A stretch of DNA of 64,000 nucleotides from [Clostridium] scindens. GTDB lineage: Bacteria > Bacillota > Clostridia > Lachnospirales > Lachnospiraceae. Position 1 is the first letter of the stretch; every line of letters begins with the position of its first letter. The notes beneath the pieces are model-generated. The model worked only from the letters and a program-made list of their open reading frames with translations. It made no database searches and was not told the DNA's origin. Below, in pieces: positions 18,801 through 28,210 of the stretch. The position numbers and the translations under genes were made by a program. Where the stretch lies: positions 165,001 through 229,000 of the forward strand of contig NZ_CP080442.1 in NCBI RefSeq assembly GCF_019597925.1. The letters are read 5' to 3'.

Positions 18801-20429
18801 ATGGTGAAGAAAAGGCTGATAAGTATTTTAGGAAGCATTGCGCTGGTGGCGGGCCTTCTTGCAGGCTGCGGCAAAAGCGGCTCTCCAGATGGAGGTTCTG
18901 TAGAGAGGGAGGAAGACCGGCTGATGGATGAGGTTGTGGTAACCATGCCCGCAACGTCAGAGCCTGAATCTGGATTTGATCCGGCTTATGGCTGGGGAGC
19001 GGGAGAACACGTCCATGAGCCGCTGATCCAAAGCACTCTTACTAAGACGACAGAAGATCTTAAGATTGAAAAGGATCTGGCAACAGACTATCAGGTAAGC
19101 CCTGACGGCCTTACCTGGACGGTCACGATCCGTGATGACGCGGCGTTCACGGACGGGGAGCCTCTGACGGCGGAGGATGTGGCATTTACTTATAATAATT
19201 GCAAGGATAAGAGCACAGTCAATGATTTTACCATGCTGGATAAGGCTGTGGCAGTGGATGATAAGACTATTGAGTTCCATATGACAAGAGCATTTTCTAT
19301 CTGGCCTTATACTATGGCGGTAGTGGGAATCGTCCCGGAACATGCCTATGACGAGAAGTATGGACAGAATCCGATGGGTTCTGGCCGCTATATCATGAAG
19401 CAGTGGGATAAAGGACAGCAGGTGATCTTTGAGGCCAATCCGGACTATTATGGGGAGAAGCCAAGAATTAAGAAAGTTACGGTTCTGTTCATGGAAGAGG
19501 ACGCTGCGCTGGCAGCAGCAATGGCTGGAAAAGTGGATGTGGCGCATACTGCGGCTTCTTACAGCGAGCAGAACGTAGAAGGCTACAGTCTTTTGGCCGT
19601 GCAGACGGTAGACAACCGGGGATTTAACCTGCCGTGCGGCAAGCCGCGGGAAAAGGAGGGCATTACTTACGGCAACTCGTTTACGGCAGATGTGAATGTA
19701 AGGCGGGCGATCAATATCGGAATAGACCGGGAAGAGATGATTGAAAATGTGCTGAATGGATACGGAACCCAGGCCTATAGCGTATGTGACAAGATGCCCT
19801 GGTATAACAGCCAGTGCGAGGTGGAATATGACCAGGAGGAAGCAAAAAGGCTTCTTTCGGAGGCCGGATGGGAAGAGGGCAAAGACGGCATCCGGGAAAA
19901 GAACGGGGAAAGAGCAGCCTTTACCTTGATGTTCAGCACCGGGGACAGCGTCCGCCAGGCGCTTGCGGAAGATACGGCCAATCAGCTGAGGGAAATCGGG
20001 ATTGAAGTGAAGACCGAGGGCGTAGGCTGGGATGTGGCGTACGACAGGGCCCAGTCAGAGCCGCTAATGTGGGGCTGGGGCGCCCATACGCCGATGGAAC
20101 TGTACAATATTTATCATACTCTTGAAGGAAAAGGTATTGGACAGGCGGAGTATTCGCCTTACGCTAATGAAAAGGTAGACCAGTATATGGATCAGGCGCT
20201 TGCCACAGGCTCATTGGAAGATTCCTATGAATTATGGCAAAAGGCCCAGTGGGATGGAAACACTGGCATTACCCAGGAAGGGGATATCCCATGGATCTGG
20301 CTGTGCAATATAGATCATCTGTATTTTGTAAGGGACGGCCTAGCGATCGCGGATCAGAAGATCCATCCTCATGGGCATGGATGGTCTATAGTAAATAATG
20401 TGGATCAGTGGTTCTGGGAGGACAAATAA
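18801..20429 (+). CDS. Nickel/peptide-type ABC transporter substrate-binding lipoprotein
   Basis: A 542-residue family 5 extracellular solute-binding protein. A lipoprotein signal with lipobox LLAGC (Cys near residue 23) anchors it outside the membrane. Family patterns include AEDVAFTYNNCKD, GSGRYIMKQWDKGQQVIFE and VRRAINIGIDREEMI. The C-terminal segment reads IHPHGHGWSIVNNVDQWFW, a His-rich stretch that recalls nickel or metallophore-binding members such as NikA/CntA. The RBS GGAGGAAA precedes the ATG. It heads a five-gene importer operon. Substrate could be nickel, a metal chelate or a peptide; the His motif makes metal somewhat more likely. Confidence 0.85.
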   Translation: MVKKRLISILGSIALVAGLLAGCGKSGSPDGGSVEREEDRLMDEVVVTMPATSEPESGFDPAYGWGAGEHVHEPLIQSTLTKTTEDLKIEKDLATDYQVSPDGLTWTVTIRDDAAFTDGEPLTAEDVAFTYNNCKDKSTVNDFTMLDKAVAVDDKTIEFHMTRAFSIWPYTMAVVGIVPEHAYDEKYGQNPMGSGRYIMKQWDKGQQVIFEANPDYYGEKPRIKKVTVLFMEEDAALAAAMAGKVDVAHTAASYSEQNVEGYSLLAVQTVDNRGFNLPCGKPREKEGITYGNSFTADVNVRRAINIGIDREEMIENVLNGYGTQAYSVCDKMPWYNSQCEVEYDQEEAKRLLSEAGWEEGKDGIREKNGERAAFTLMFSTGDSVRQALAEDTANQLREIGIEVKTEGVGWDVAYDRAQSEPLMWGWGAHTPMELYNIYHTLEGKGIGQAEYSPYANEKVDQYMDQALATGSLEDSYELWQKAQWDGNTGITQEGDIPWIWLCNIDHLYFVRDGLAIADQKIHPHGHGWSIVNNVDQWFWEDK

Positions 20430-21424
20430 TGAAAAGGCGCTATGCCATTAAGATCACTCAAAACATCATACGGGCGCTGCTTTTGGTGATCCTGACCAGC
20501 ATGGTGGCATTCGCGCTTATGAAGGCCTCCCCGGTAGACCCGCTTCAGGCGAACGTCGGGCAGGCCGCGCTGGGCAGCATGAGCCAGGAGCAGATTGAGA
20601 AGCTGCGTGAATATTGGGGAGTCGGGACATCCCCTGTCCGGCAGTACCTGTCCTGGGCCGCCGATTTCGCTACAGGCGATATGGGGACATCCCTTTTGTA
20701 TCGTCAGCCGGTCAAGGACGTGATCGCGGTCAAACTGTCGAATTCCCTTTTCCTGATGGCGCTTGCCTGGGTGATCTCGGGGATACTGGGATTTGCGCTG
20801 GGAGCGGTCGCCGGGATGAATGAGGGACGTTTGATAGACAAGGGAATCAAGGGCTATTGCCTTTTGATCTCCAGCACGCCCACCTTCTGGCTGGCGCTTC
20901 TTCTGCTGGTAGTATTCGGAGTATGGCTGAAAATACTGCCTATTGGGCTTAGCGTGCCGATCGGAGTGGAGGCCAGCGGGGTTACATTCATGGACCGGGT
21001 GTATCACGCGATTCTGCCAGCGGTTACTTTGAGCATTACCGGCGTATCAAATATCGCGCTTCATACCAGGGAGAAGACGATAGATATCATGGAAAGCGAC
21101 TTTATGCTGTTTGCGCTAGCCAGAGGAGAGAGGGGCTGGAGGCTTTTCTGGCGCCATGGATTCCGCAACGTCCTGCTTCCCGCGATTACGCTGCACTTTG
21201 CGGCCATCAGCGAGATTATCGGAGGCTCCGTCCTTGTAGAGCAGGTGTTCTCCTATCCGGGGATTGGGCAGGCGGCGGTAGCGGCAGGGCTTGGAAGCGA
21301 TATGCCGCTTTTGATGGCGATTACCATCGTCACCGCCCTGTTCGTCTTTGGAGGCAATCTGATCGCCAATCTCCTCTATGGGCTGGTTGACCCTAGAATC
21401 AGAAGAGGAGGGGAGGCACAATGA
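20429..21424 (+). CDS. ABC transporter permease (NikB/DppB type)
   Basis: A 331-residue inner-membrane permease of the peptide/nickel class. The DppB-like N terminus (KITQNIIRALLLVILTSMVA) is followed by LREYWGVGTSPVRQYLSW. The EAA loop, which contacts the ATPase, is visible as ALARGERGWRLFWRHGFRN, followed by GGSVLVEQVFSYPGIGQ. The ATG at 20429 overlaps the last base of the binding-protein stop codon, and GGAGGAC lies upstream, so an earlier in-frame start was rejected. It pairs with the next permease. Confidence 0.92.
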   Translation: MKRRYAIKITQNIIRALLLVILTSMVAFALMKASPVDPLQANVGQAALGSMSQEQIEKLREYWGVGTSPVRQYLSWAADFATGDMGTSLLYRQPVKDVIAVKLSNSLFLMALAWVISGILGFALGAVAGMNEGRLIDKGIKGYCLLISSTPTFWLALLLLVVFGVWLKILPIGLSVPIGVEASGVTFMDRVYHAILPAVTLSITGVSNIALHTREKTIDIMESDFMLFALARGERGWRLFWRHGFRNVLLPAITLHFAAISEIIGGSVLVEQVFSYPGIGQAAVAAGLGSDMPLLMAITIVTALFVFGGNLIANLLYGLVDPRIRRGGEAQ

Positions 21425-22245
21425 AGCATTTGAACCGTAGAAAGAGAGTAATGGCAGGGGTGGCGCTGGCGACGGCCTTCCTTCTTGCCGTATTTATCGG
21501 AGGTTCTATCTGCTCTGAACTGGCAGTGGCGACAGACTTTACTCAGAAGAACCTTCCTCCGGGAGCGGGACATCTTTTTGGCACGGACTGGATGGGACGG
21601 GATATGCTGGCGCGGACGTTGAAAGGACTGTCTTTGAGCATTTTTCTTGGAATCCTGGCAGCCGGGGCCAGCGCATGTATTGCCCTGATTCTGGGGATTG
21701 CTTCCGCGACACTTGGAAAGACTGTGGATAAGGTCATTACGTTTATCATTGATCTGATACTTGGAATCCCGCATATCCTTTTGCTGCTTTTGATCTCAGT
21801 GGCTCTGGGCAAAGGGCTTAGAGGCGTGGCCCTGGGAATCGCGCTGACGCACTGGCCATCCCTTGCCCGCCTGATACGGGCGGAAGTATTACAGCTTAAA
21901 GAAAGTCCGTACATACAGGTTGCGCAGAAACTTGGAAAGAGCAGATGGTACATTGCCCGAAAGCACATGCTGCCCCATCTGCTGCCCCAGTTCCTGGTAG
22001 GGCTGGTGCTTTTATTTCCCCATGCGATCCTGCATGAGTCCAGCATCACCTTCCTGGGATTCAGCCTGTCTGCACAGCAGCCCGCGATCGGTATCGTGCT
22101 GTCAGAATCTATGAAGCATCTGGTGACGGGAAAATGGTGGCTTGCCCTGTATCCCGGAATATTCCTGGCACTGACTGTAGCCATGTTCTATGTAGCAGGG
22201 GAAGGGCTTCGCAAGATTGCAGATCCAGGAAGCGTGCACGGATAG
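21421..22245 (+). CDS. ABC transporter permease (NikC/DppC type)
   Basis: A 274-residue second permease, overlapping the first by ATGA. It has FGTDWMGRDMLARTLKGL, typical of DppC/NikC N-terminal loops, and the EAA motif region VAQKLGKSRWYIARKHMLPH, ending with HESSITFLGFSLSAQQPAIG. About six membrane segments are expected. It is translationally coupled to the first permease and should form a heterodimeric channel with it. Confidence 0.92.
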   Translation: MKHLNRRKRVMAGVALATAFLLAVFIGGSICSELAVATDFTQKNLPPGAGHLFGTDWMGRDMLARTLKGLSLSIFLGILAAGASACIALILGIASATLGKTVDKVITFIIDLILGIPHILLLLLISVALGKGLRGVALGIALTHWPSLARLIRAEVLQLKESPYIQVAQKLGKSRWYIARKHMLPHLLPQFLVGLVLLFPHAILHESSITFLGFSLSAQQPAIGIVLSESMKHLVTGKWWLALYPGIFLALTVAMFYVAGEGLRKIADPGSVHG

Positions 22246-22256
22246 GAGAAGAGAAA

Positions 22257-23174
22257 ATGGAATTACTGAATATCAAGGATCTGAATATATCGTTTACGCA
22301 GTATGATAAGGGGATGCGCCAGACCGAGCTGAACGTGATCCGCAGCCTGGATGTGACGGTGAACGCCGGGGAGATGGTGGCAGTGGTAGGCTCCAGCGGT
22401 TCAGGGAAAAGTCTGCTGGCCCATGCGATTCTGGGGCTTTTGCCTTATAATGCTTCCATAAAAGGCGATATGGCCTATTGTGGCAGCGAACTGACACAGG
22501 AGAGAATTGAAAAACTCAGGGGAAACGAGATCGTCATGGTTCCCCAGAGCATTGCGTATCTGGATCCTCTGATGAAAATAGGTCCACAGATCCGCAAAGG
22601 GAGAAAAGACGGAACTACGAAAAAGAAGTTAAGAGACATTTTTTCCAGGTATGAGTTGAAGGAGGATGTGCAGAATCTGTACCCTTTCGAACTTTCCGGG
22701 GGAATGAACCGGAGGATTCTGATCTCAACCGCCCTGATTGAAGAACCCAGGCTGGTGATTGCCGATGAGCCGACGCCGGGTCTGGACTTAAAGGTGGCAA
22801 AGAGGGCCATGGGGCATTTTCGGGAACTGGCGGATATGGGGGCTGGTGTGCTGGTGATCACCCACGATCTGGAACTGGCGCTTGAAGTGGCAGACCGGAT
22901 TGTCGTCTTCTATGCGGGATGCACGGTGGAAGAAGCCAAAGCCTGTGATTTCGAGAAGGAAGAGACGCTGCGCCATCCTTATACCAAGGCGCTGTGGAGG
23001 GCCATGCCAATGCATGGATTCCAGACTATTGAAGGCACGCAGCCGTATGCCAAGGATATGCCTGAGGGGTGTCCGTTTTCTCCCAGATGCCAGTCATATA
23101 CAAAGGAGTGTGTGAGGGAAGTTCCACTGCGACATCTAAGGGATGGGCGCGTCAGATGCCTGCATGCGAGATAG
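22257..23174 (+). CDS. ABC transporter ATP-binding protein (NikD/DppD type)
   Basis: A 305-residue ATPase. Walker A is VGSSGSGKSLLAHAILGLL, the signature is LSGGMNRR and Walker B is LVIADEPTPGLD, followed by LVITHDLELALEVADRIVV with its switch His. The C-terminal oligopeptide-transporter extension is present (CPFSPRCQSYTKEC, a Cys-rich tail seen in Dpp/Opp ATPases). A longer frame starting inside the preceding gene was rejected in favour of the ATG at 22257 after AGGAGAAGAG. It works as a heterodimer with the next ATPase. Confidence 0.92.
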   Translation: MELLNIKDLNISFTQYDKGMRQTELNVIRSLDVTVNAGEMVAVVGSSGSGKSLLAHAILGLLPYNASIKGDMAYCGSELTQERIEKLRGNEIVMVPQSIAYLDPLMKIGPQIRKGRKDGTTKKKLRDIFSRYELKEDVQNLYPFELSGGMNRRILISTALIEEPRLVIADEPTPGLDLKVAKRAMGHFRELADMGAGVLVITHDLELALEVADRIVVFYAGCTVEEAKACDFEKEETLRHPYTKALWRAMPMHGFQTIEGTQPYAKDMPEGCPFSPRCQSYTKECVREVPLRHLRDGRVRCLHAR

Positions 23175-23262
23175 TCGATCTGCCGCAGGGTGAAAAATCA
23201 GGAGGTCCAAGGCCTGGTGGCCGCAAGGCAAGTGAGATTAAAGAGATAGGAGAGGCAGGAAT

Positions 23263-23883
23263 ATGAGATTAGAGGCACGCGGGGTTGCTTACCAGTATGG
23301 AAATGGAAGTCCAAGGATTCTTGAAGACTTTGATTTTGAAATGGAACACACGGAGAGGGTGGGCATTATGGCACCCAGCGGATATGGGAAGACAACTCTG
23401 TGCAAACTGCTTTCCGGTTATCTGAAGCCGGAAAGAGGCCAGGTTCTTCTGGATGGAAGGCCTCTTAGCCAGGAGAACGGCTACTGCCCGGTTCAGATGA
23501 TCTGGCAGCAGCCGGAGATGGCTGTCAATCCAAGGATGCGTATGAGAGACGTGATTCTGGAAGGAGACCAGGTTGAAGAACGAGTCTGGAGGGAGCTAGG
23601 GATCGAAGAAGACTGGATGAACCGGTTTCCCACAGAGTTATCCGGCGGCGAATTGCAGCGATTCTGCATAGCCAGGGCGCTGGGGAAAAGGACAAGGTTT
23701 TTACTAGCAGATGAGATCAGTACCATGCTGGACTTGATCACTCAGAGCCAGATATGGGACTTCCTGGTCAAGGAAGTAGGGCGAAGGCAGATCGGACTGA
23801 TCGTAGTCAGCCACAACAAGCCCTTGCTTGATCATGTCTGCACGAGAATTGCAAATTTGAGCAAGACTGCATATAATAAGTAA
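23263..23883 (+). CDS. ABC transporter ATP-binding protein, short (NikE type)
   Basis: A compact 206-residue ATPase with Walker A APSGYGKTTLCKLLSGYL, signature LSGGELQRFCIARALG, Walker B FLLADEISTMLD and the switch VSHNKPLLDHV. It lacks the C-terminal Cys-rich extension of its partner. It starts 88 bp after the first ATPase with AGGAGAGGC as ribosome site. The Walker B glutamate (DE) is present, so it should be active. It closes the importer operon before a terminator. Confidence 0.9.
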   Translation: MRLEARGVAYQYGNGSPRILEDFDFEMEHTERVGIMAPSGYGKTTLCKLLSGYLKPERGQVLLDGRPLSQENGYCPVQMIWQQPEMAVNPRMRMRDVILEGDQVEERVWRELGIEEDWMNRFPTELSGGELQRFCIARALGKRTRFLLADEISTMLDLITQSQIWDFLVKEVGRRQIGLIVVSHNKPLLDHVCTRIANLSKTAYNK

Positions 23884-23920
23884 GTAGGGACAATATTTTG
23901 CCCTTATTTACTTATTTTAT
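23875..23920 (+). terminator. Terminator of the ABC importer operon
   Basis: AATAAGTAAGTAGGG pairs with CCCTTATTTACTTATT with one bulge and runs into TTTTATT. It overlaps the stop region of the last ATPase gene. Confidence 0.75.
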
Positions 23921-23969
23921 TGTATACATATAGGCATAGAAGAAGGGAAAGCGGCTTGGGGGGAATAAT

Positions 23970-25352
23970 GTGGACAGGATAGAGAACGAACGGCAGACGA
24001 GACAGTACATAAAAATGACGGAGACGCCAGTGCCACGGCTCATAACGCGGCTTGGCATCCCCACGATCATCAGCATGCTGATAACGAATATCTATAATAC
24101 GGTAGATACATATTTCGTGAGCATGGCAGGGACCAGCGCCAGCGGGGCTGTGGGCATCGTGTTCAGCCTGATGGCGATTCTTCAGGCATTCGGATTCATG
24201 TTCGGCCATGGGGCAGGGAGCCTCATTTCCCGCAAGTTGGGGAAGAAGGATAAGGAAAGCGCCAGCAGGTTCGCGTCCACCAGTTTCTTCATGGCGTTGC
24301 TGTTTGGAACATTGATTGGAGCCCTGGGAATTCTATTCCTGACTCCATTTATGCGGCTGCTGGGCAGTACGGAGACGATACTGCCTTATGCCAGGCAGTA
24401 TGGATTCTTTATTCTGCTTGCAGGGCCATTCATGACCAGCAGCTGCGTGCTGAATAACATCCTGCGTTATGAAGGGCGGGCGGCCTACGCCATGGTGGGG
24501 CTTACCGCGGGCGGGATTCTGAATATGATCGGGGATCCCATCCTGATGTTCTATCTGAACCTGGGCGTTGCCGGAGCCGGGCTGTCTACGGCGCTGTCAC
24601 AGATGATCAGTTTCCTTATCCTCCTTGGCATGTTTCTTACTGGGAAGACAGAGAGCAAACTTTCGATCCGTCTGGTGACGAAGAAGGCGGAAGATGTGAT
24701 AATGATCGTAAAGACGGGATTCCCCAGCCTGATCCGTCAAGGGCTTGGCAGTATATCCACCATGCTTCTTAACCATCAGGCTGGCGTCTACGGGGATGCG
24801 GCGGTGGCTGCCATGAGTATTGTGAACCGGATCTGCATGCTGATCTTTTCTGTAGGGCTTGGCCTGGGGCAAGGCTATCAGCCGGTGGCTGCGTTCAACT
24901 ATGGTGCGGGAAAATACGACCGGGTGAAGAAAGGCTTCTGGTTTACAGCAGCATCAGGCGAGATCATCCTGGGCGGGCTCGCGGCGATGGGACTGCTCGT
25001 GTCGGCTGATGTTATCGGCCTGTTTCGGGATGACCCGGAGGTTATCCGAATCGGCGTGACGGCGCTTCGGCTCCAGTGTGTCGCCTGCTTCTTCCAGCCG
25101 CTTACGGTATGTACGAATATGATGTTCCAAAGCGTAGGGGAGAGTGGGAAGGCATCTTTTCTGGCATCGCTAAGAAGCGGCATCTGCTTCATCCCGCTGA
25201 TATTGATCCTTCCGTCTTTTATGGGGCTTGCAGGCGTGCAGATTGCCCAGACGGCGGCCGATCTTATGACATTCGCAATATCGCTGCCGCTTTTGATACC
25301 ATTTTTACGAACATTGGAGAAGACGAATGAAAAAGAAAGTTGTGAAATATAG
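23970..25352 (+). CDS. MATE-family efflux transporter (second copy)
   Basis: A 460-residue MATE exporter, distinct in sequence from the one at 16495. TPVPRLITRLGIPTIISMLI opens the first helix and NIYNTVDTYFVSMAGTSASG the second. FGHGAGSLISRKLGKKD and GQGYQPVAAFNYGAGKYDRV mark the repeated halves. The start is a GTG preceded by GGGGGG; an internal ATG at 24015 is possible. It overlaps the next gene by 26 bp, so the two are co-transcribed. Substrate unknown. Confidence 0.88.
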   Translation: MDRIENERQTRQYIKMTETPVPRLITRLGIPTIISMLITNIYNTVDTYFVSMAGTSASGAVGIVFSLMAILQAFGFMFGHGAGSLISRKLGKKDKESASRFASTSFFMALLFGTLIGALGILFLTPFMRLLGSTETILPYARQYGFFILLAGPFMTSSCVLNNILRYEGRAAYAMVGLTAGGILNMIGDPILMFYLNLGVAGAGLSTALSQMISFLILLGMFLTGKTESKLSIRLVTKKAEDVIMIVKTGFPSLIRQGLGSISTMLLNHQAGVYGDAAVAAMSIVNRICMLIFSVGLGLGQGYQPVAAFNYGAGKYDRVKKGFWFTAASGEIILGGLAAMGLLVSADVIGLFRDDPEVIRIGVTALRLQCVACFFQPLTVCTNMMFQSVGESGKASFLASLRSGICFIPLILILPSFMGLAGVQIAQTAADLMTFAISLPLLIPFLRTLEKTNEKESCEI

Positions 25353-25965
25353 TTTGCTTGCCCTGCTGATCATACTGGCGGCATTCTCCCAGACATTAAG
25401 TATGAAGGCCGATATCGGCGTGTGCGCCTGCTGGGATTCTGTCAGCATGAATGTATATCAGATTACCGGAATAAAGGTAGGGACATTCAGCATAGTGGGG
25501 AATCTGGCCTGCGTGGCGATCCAGCTGCTGATTCTGAAGAAAGAATTTCCACCTGTGAAATTCTTACAGATTCCAGTAGCCATCCTTTTCGGTATTGTAA
25601 CGAACGCAGTATACTATCATGTACTGGTTTTTGAGATACACAGCTACTTTGTCAGGATGCTGTTGTGGGCGTTATCCTATATAGGTCTCGCGCTTTTTAT
25701 TGGAGCGCTGACGATCATGGATATCATTACCATGCCTGTAGAGGGAACTTGCTATATCATAAGCAGCAGGTATGGAATTGATTTTGCCAAACTGCGCCTG
25801 TCAGCGGATGCAGCCTGCATTATAATCTCTCTGGCCCTGACATTTGCCTTTGGCCTGACCTTGAAGATTCGCGAGGGGACGATAGCGGGAATGCTGGTGC
25901 TGGGGCCACTGATGGGATGGTGTATGAAATGGGAGAAGAAAGTACTGGAACATATTGACTTATAG
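25327..25965 (+). CDS. YczE/YitT-like integral membrane protein
   Basis: A 212-residue protein with five or six hydrophobic segments and few charged residues. It resembles the YczE/YyaS/YitT family (DUF6198-like): GIVTNAVYYHVLVFE, the loop DIITMPVEGTCYIISSRYGI and the final LVLGPLMGWCMKWEKK. Members often sit beside transporters or regulators, but no biochemical role is established. It overlaps the MATE gene, and a third membrane gene follows, suggesting a small membrane-linked operon. Confidence 0.7.
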   Translation: MKKKVVKYSLLALLIILAAFSQTLSMKADIGVCACWDSVSMNVYQITGIKVGTFSIVGNLACVAIQLLILKKEFPPVKFLQIPVAILFGIVTNAVYYHVLVFEIHSYFVRMLLWALSYIGLALFIGALTIMDIITMPVEGTCYIISSRYGIDFAKLRLSADAACIIISLALTFAFGLTLKIREGTIAGMLVLGPLMGWCMKWEKKVLEHIDL

Positions 25966-26036
25966 TGTCCGCCGCTTTCCTATTCTTTGCTGGTATGTTA
26001 GAATATTGGCAGGACATATCGCGAAGGAAAGACAAG

Positions 26037-27155
26037 ATGGAAAGGCATGTTATGAAGAGGAAGAGACTACATAGAACGAACCGAATAAAAGGAATCGCCG
26101 GCTGCATATTATTGGCAGCCGGTTTTGCACTGCTTTTTATCTCCAGATTATCCCAGGAGTTTGCCCACTGGTACAGCACGAAGGTGTATCCGGTCTGGGT
26201 GGGAACCACAGGCAGGCTGATGAACCTTTTTCCTTTTTCCGTGTCTGAAGTTCTTCTGTATATCATGATTGTCATTATTCTATTGTCTGCAGGAGTGCTG
26301 ATTATAAAAGAAGTGAGAGGAAAGGCAGGGAAGAAGGAGGCGTGTTCCTGGGGAATGGGCGTGTTCCTGCTTGCGGCCTCTCTGTTCTTTCTCTATGTAT
26401 TAAACTGCGGGGTCAACTACCACCGGGAATCCTTCTCGGAGAGTTCGGGCATCCAAGTAAAAGACTATACGGCGGGCGATTTAAAAGAAGTCTGCCAGTG
26501 GCTTACCCAGAAGGTAAATGAGACAAGCAGCCAGGTGGAGCGCGATCAAGACGGAGTGATGGTACTGGATATCCCGATGGAGAAATACGCAGCAGAGGCA
26601 ATGAGGAGCCTGGGGAAGGAATATCCGGAACTGGCCGGATATTATCCCCGGCCTAAGGGATTGCTGGTGCCTTGGATACTCTCTATCCAGAATCTGACAG
26701 GGGTCTATTCGCCGTTTACCGTAGAAGCGAATTATAACAGCGGGATGACAGATTACAATATTCCTTTTACCGCCTGCCACGAACTTTCCCATCTGAGAGG
26801 ATTCATGCAGGAAGAGGAAGCCAATTTCATCGCCTATCTGGCCTGTAGCAGATCAGTTAACGTCCAGTTCAGATACAGCGGGAATCTGCTGGGATGGGTC
26901 TACTGTATGAGCGTTCTGCATACGGTAGATTATGACGCGTGGGAAGAAGTACGGCAGACGCTGGCGCCGGAAGTGGAGCCGGATCTTGCGGCAAACCGGG
27001 AGTACTGGGCCAGATATGACGGGGCAGTGGCAGAAGTATCCAACAAGGTGAATGATACCTATTTGAAGGCAAACGGCCAGGATGACGGGGTGAAAAGTTA
27101 TGACCGCATGGTCGATCTGATCGTCGCCTATTATTTGCAAGTTATTCTGGCGTAG
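26037..27155 (+). CDS. DUF3810-family membrane protein with a zinc-protease-like HExxH motif
   Basis: About 372 residues. Three hydrophobic segments in the first 125 residues are followed by a long extracytoplasmic or cytoplasmic domain. That domain contains PFTACHELSHLRGFMQEEEA: an HExxH zinc motif with a nearby EE that may supply the third ligand, typical of DUF3810. The upstream in-frame GTG at 25965 has no ribosome site; the ATG at 26037 after GAAGGAAAG is preferred, and one at 26052 is possible. The family is thought to be metal-dependent peptidase-like, but no activity is established. Confidence 0.75.
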   Translation: MERHVMKRKRLHRTNRIKGIAGCILLAAGFALLFISRLSQEFAHWYSTKVYPVWVGTTGRLMNLFPFSVSEVLLYIMIVIILLSAGVLIIKEVRGKAGKKEACSWGMGVFLLAASLFFLYVLNCGVNYHRESFSESSGIQVKDYTAGDLKEVCQWLTQKVNETSSQVERDQDGVMVLDIPMEKYAAEAMRSLGKEYPELAGYYPRPKGLLVPWILSIQNLTGVYSPFTVEANYNSGMTDYNIPFTACHELSHLRGFMQEEEANFIAYLACSRSVNVQFRYSGNLLGWVYCMSVLHTVDYDAWEEVRQTLAPEVEPDLAANREYWARYDGAVAEVSNKVNDTYLKANGQDDGVKSYDRMVDLIVAYYLQVILA

Positions 27156-27424
27156 ACATTCAGTCTATGCTAGAATATGAATAAAGCATTATATTTCTAA
27201 TACTCTAGCGGCATATGCCGTATCTTCAATCTATTGCCTACCGGCATCTATTCGGAAATCTCAATGCTTAAAAACCCCAGGAAAACAGCAGAGAGGTTCC
27301 GGAATGAATAGGGTGCGAGAAGGGAGCCTCCTGCAATTAAACAAGGAGGAAAACCTATTTCAGAGAATCCGGAATTAGACAAGGAGGAAGGAATCAGTAG
27401 GATAAAGAAGGAGGCTGATAGTAT
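27156..27424. other. Leader region with three GGAGG sites before the PrdD-like gene
   Basis: No gene is seen. It contains a perfect palindrome CGGCATATGCCG (27209-27220) and a near-duplicate block AATTAAACAAGGAGGAA / AATTAGACAAGGAGGAA (starts 27335 and 27373, one mismatch). The real ribosome site is GAAGGAGG at about 27409. The two extra ribosome-like sites lead no open frame of note and may be traces of a tandem duplication or lost genes. Confidence 0.4.
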
Positions 27425-28180
27425 ATGAATGTAGGATCAAGGCTGACGGTTAAGGCGTACCCTGTCACAGAATTGTGCTATGGGGATGAGAATCGGGTGA
27501 CGGTGGATGGCAGGATGACGGTCTGCAAGAATATTGCAGACAAGATTCTGGCGCAGGAACCATTGATTAAGGAGATTGATATCCGTATTATCATGCCGGA
27601 TGAGCACCAGCAGCATACCAACACGGTGATGGATGTGATTCCTCTGGCAACAAAAGTGCTGGGACGGGTGGGGGAGGGCATTACCCATACCCTGACAGGC
27701 GTATATGTGCTCCTTACCGGCGTGGATGAGAGCGGGCGCCAGGTGTGCAATTTTGGAGCCAGCGACGGAATACTCGAGGAGAAGATTGCCTGGGGGCGGG
27801 CAGGAACGCCGCTTAGGAGCGATATGCTGATCTCCTTTGACGTAGTCCTTAAGGAAGGATCCTGGGCGGACCGTCCGGGCCCGGAAGCAGCCCATCGCGC
27901 CTGCGATACATTCTGCCAGATATTCCGGGATCAAATGAAGAAGTTCAATGGATACAAGTGCGCAGAAAAGCATGTTTTTCAGGAGACGTATGAGCCGGGG
28001 AAAAAAGATGTCTATATTGTAAAGGAAGTATCCGGGCAAGGCGCCGTATATGATACACGGATGTTCGGACATGAGCCTTGCGGATTCGAAGGCGGGAAGT
28101 CTGTCATTGATATGGGCTGCATGCCTGCGCTGGTGACGCCCAATGAATTCAGGGATGGCATTATGCGCGCGATGGACTAG
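27425..28180 (+). CDS. prdD: PrdD-like protein (glycine/proline reductase component B N-terminal half)
   Basis: A 251-residue protein that resembles PrdD of proline-reductase clusters and the N-terminal half of the PrdA/GrdE proprotein family. It opens with NVGSRLTVKAYPVTELCYGD. It carries the family patterns IIMPDEHQQHTNTVMDVIPL, KVLGRVGEGITHTLTGVYVL and GYKCAEKHVFQETYEP. In PrdA and GrdE one chain is cut to create a pyruvoyl group; here the two halves are separate genes, since the next gene matches the C-terminal half. No PrdA, PrdB or selenocysteine component is in the window. It may be an accessory or a divergent reductase part. Family assignment is fairly firm, function is not. Confidence 0.75.
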   Translation: MNVGSRLTVKAYPVTELCYGDENRVTVDGRMTVCKNIADKILAQEPLIKEIDIRIIMPDEHQQHTNTVMDVIPLATKVLGRVGEGITHTLTGVYVLLTGVDESGRQVCNFGASDGILEEKIAWGRAGTPLRSDMLISFDVVLKEGSWADRPGPEAAHRACDTFCQIFRDQMKKFNGYKCAEKHVFQETYEPGKKDVYIVKEVSGQGAVYDTRMFGHEPCGFEGGKSVIDMGCMPALVTPNEFRDGIMRAMD

Positions 28181-28210
28181 GATTCGACGATAAAGTATGG
28201 AGGTGCAGTT

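Noticed and set aside
27156..27424. A riboswitch before the PrdD-like gene
   Set aside because: No known aptamer core or terminator/anti-terminator arrangement was recognisable; only palindromes and duplicated ribosome-like sites were seen.
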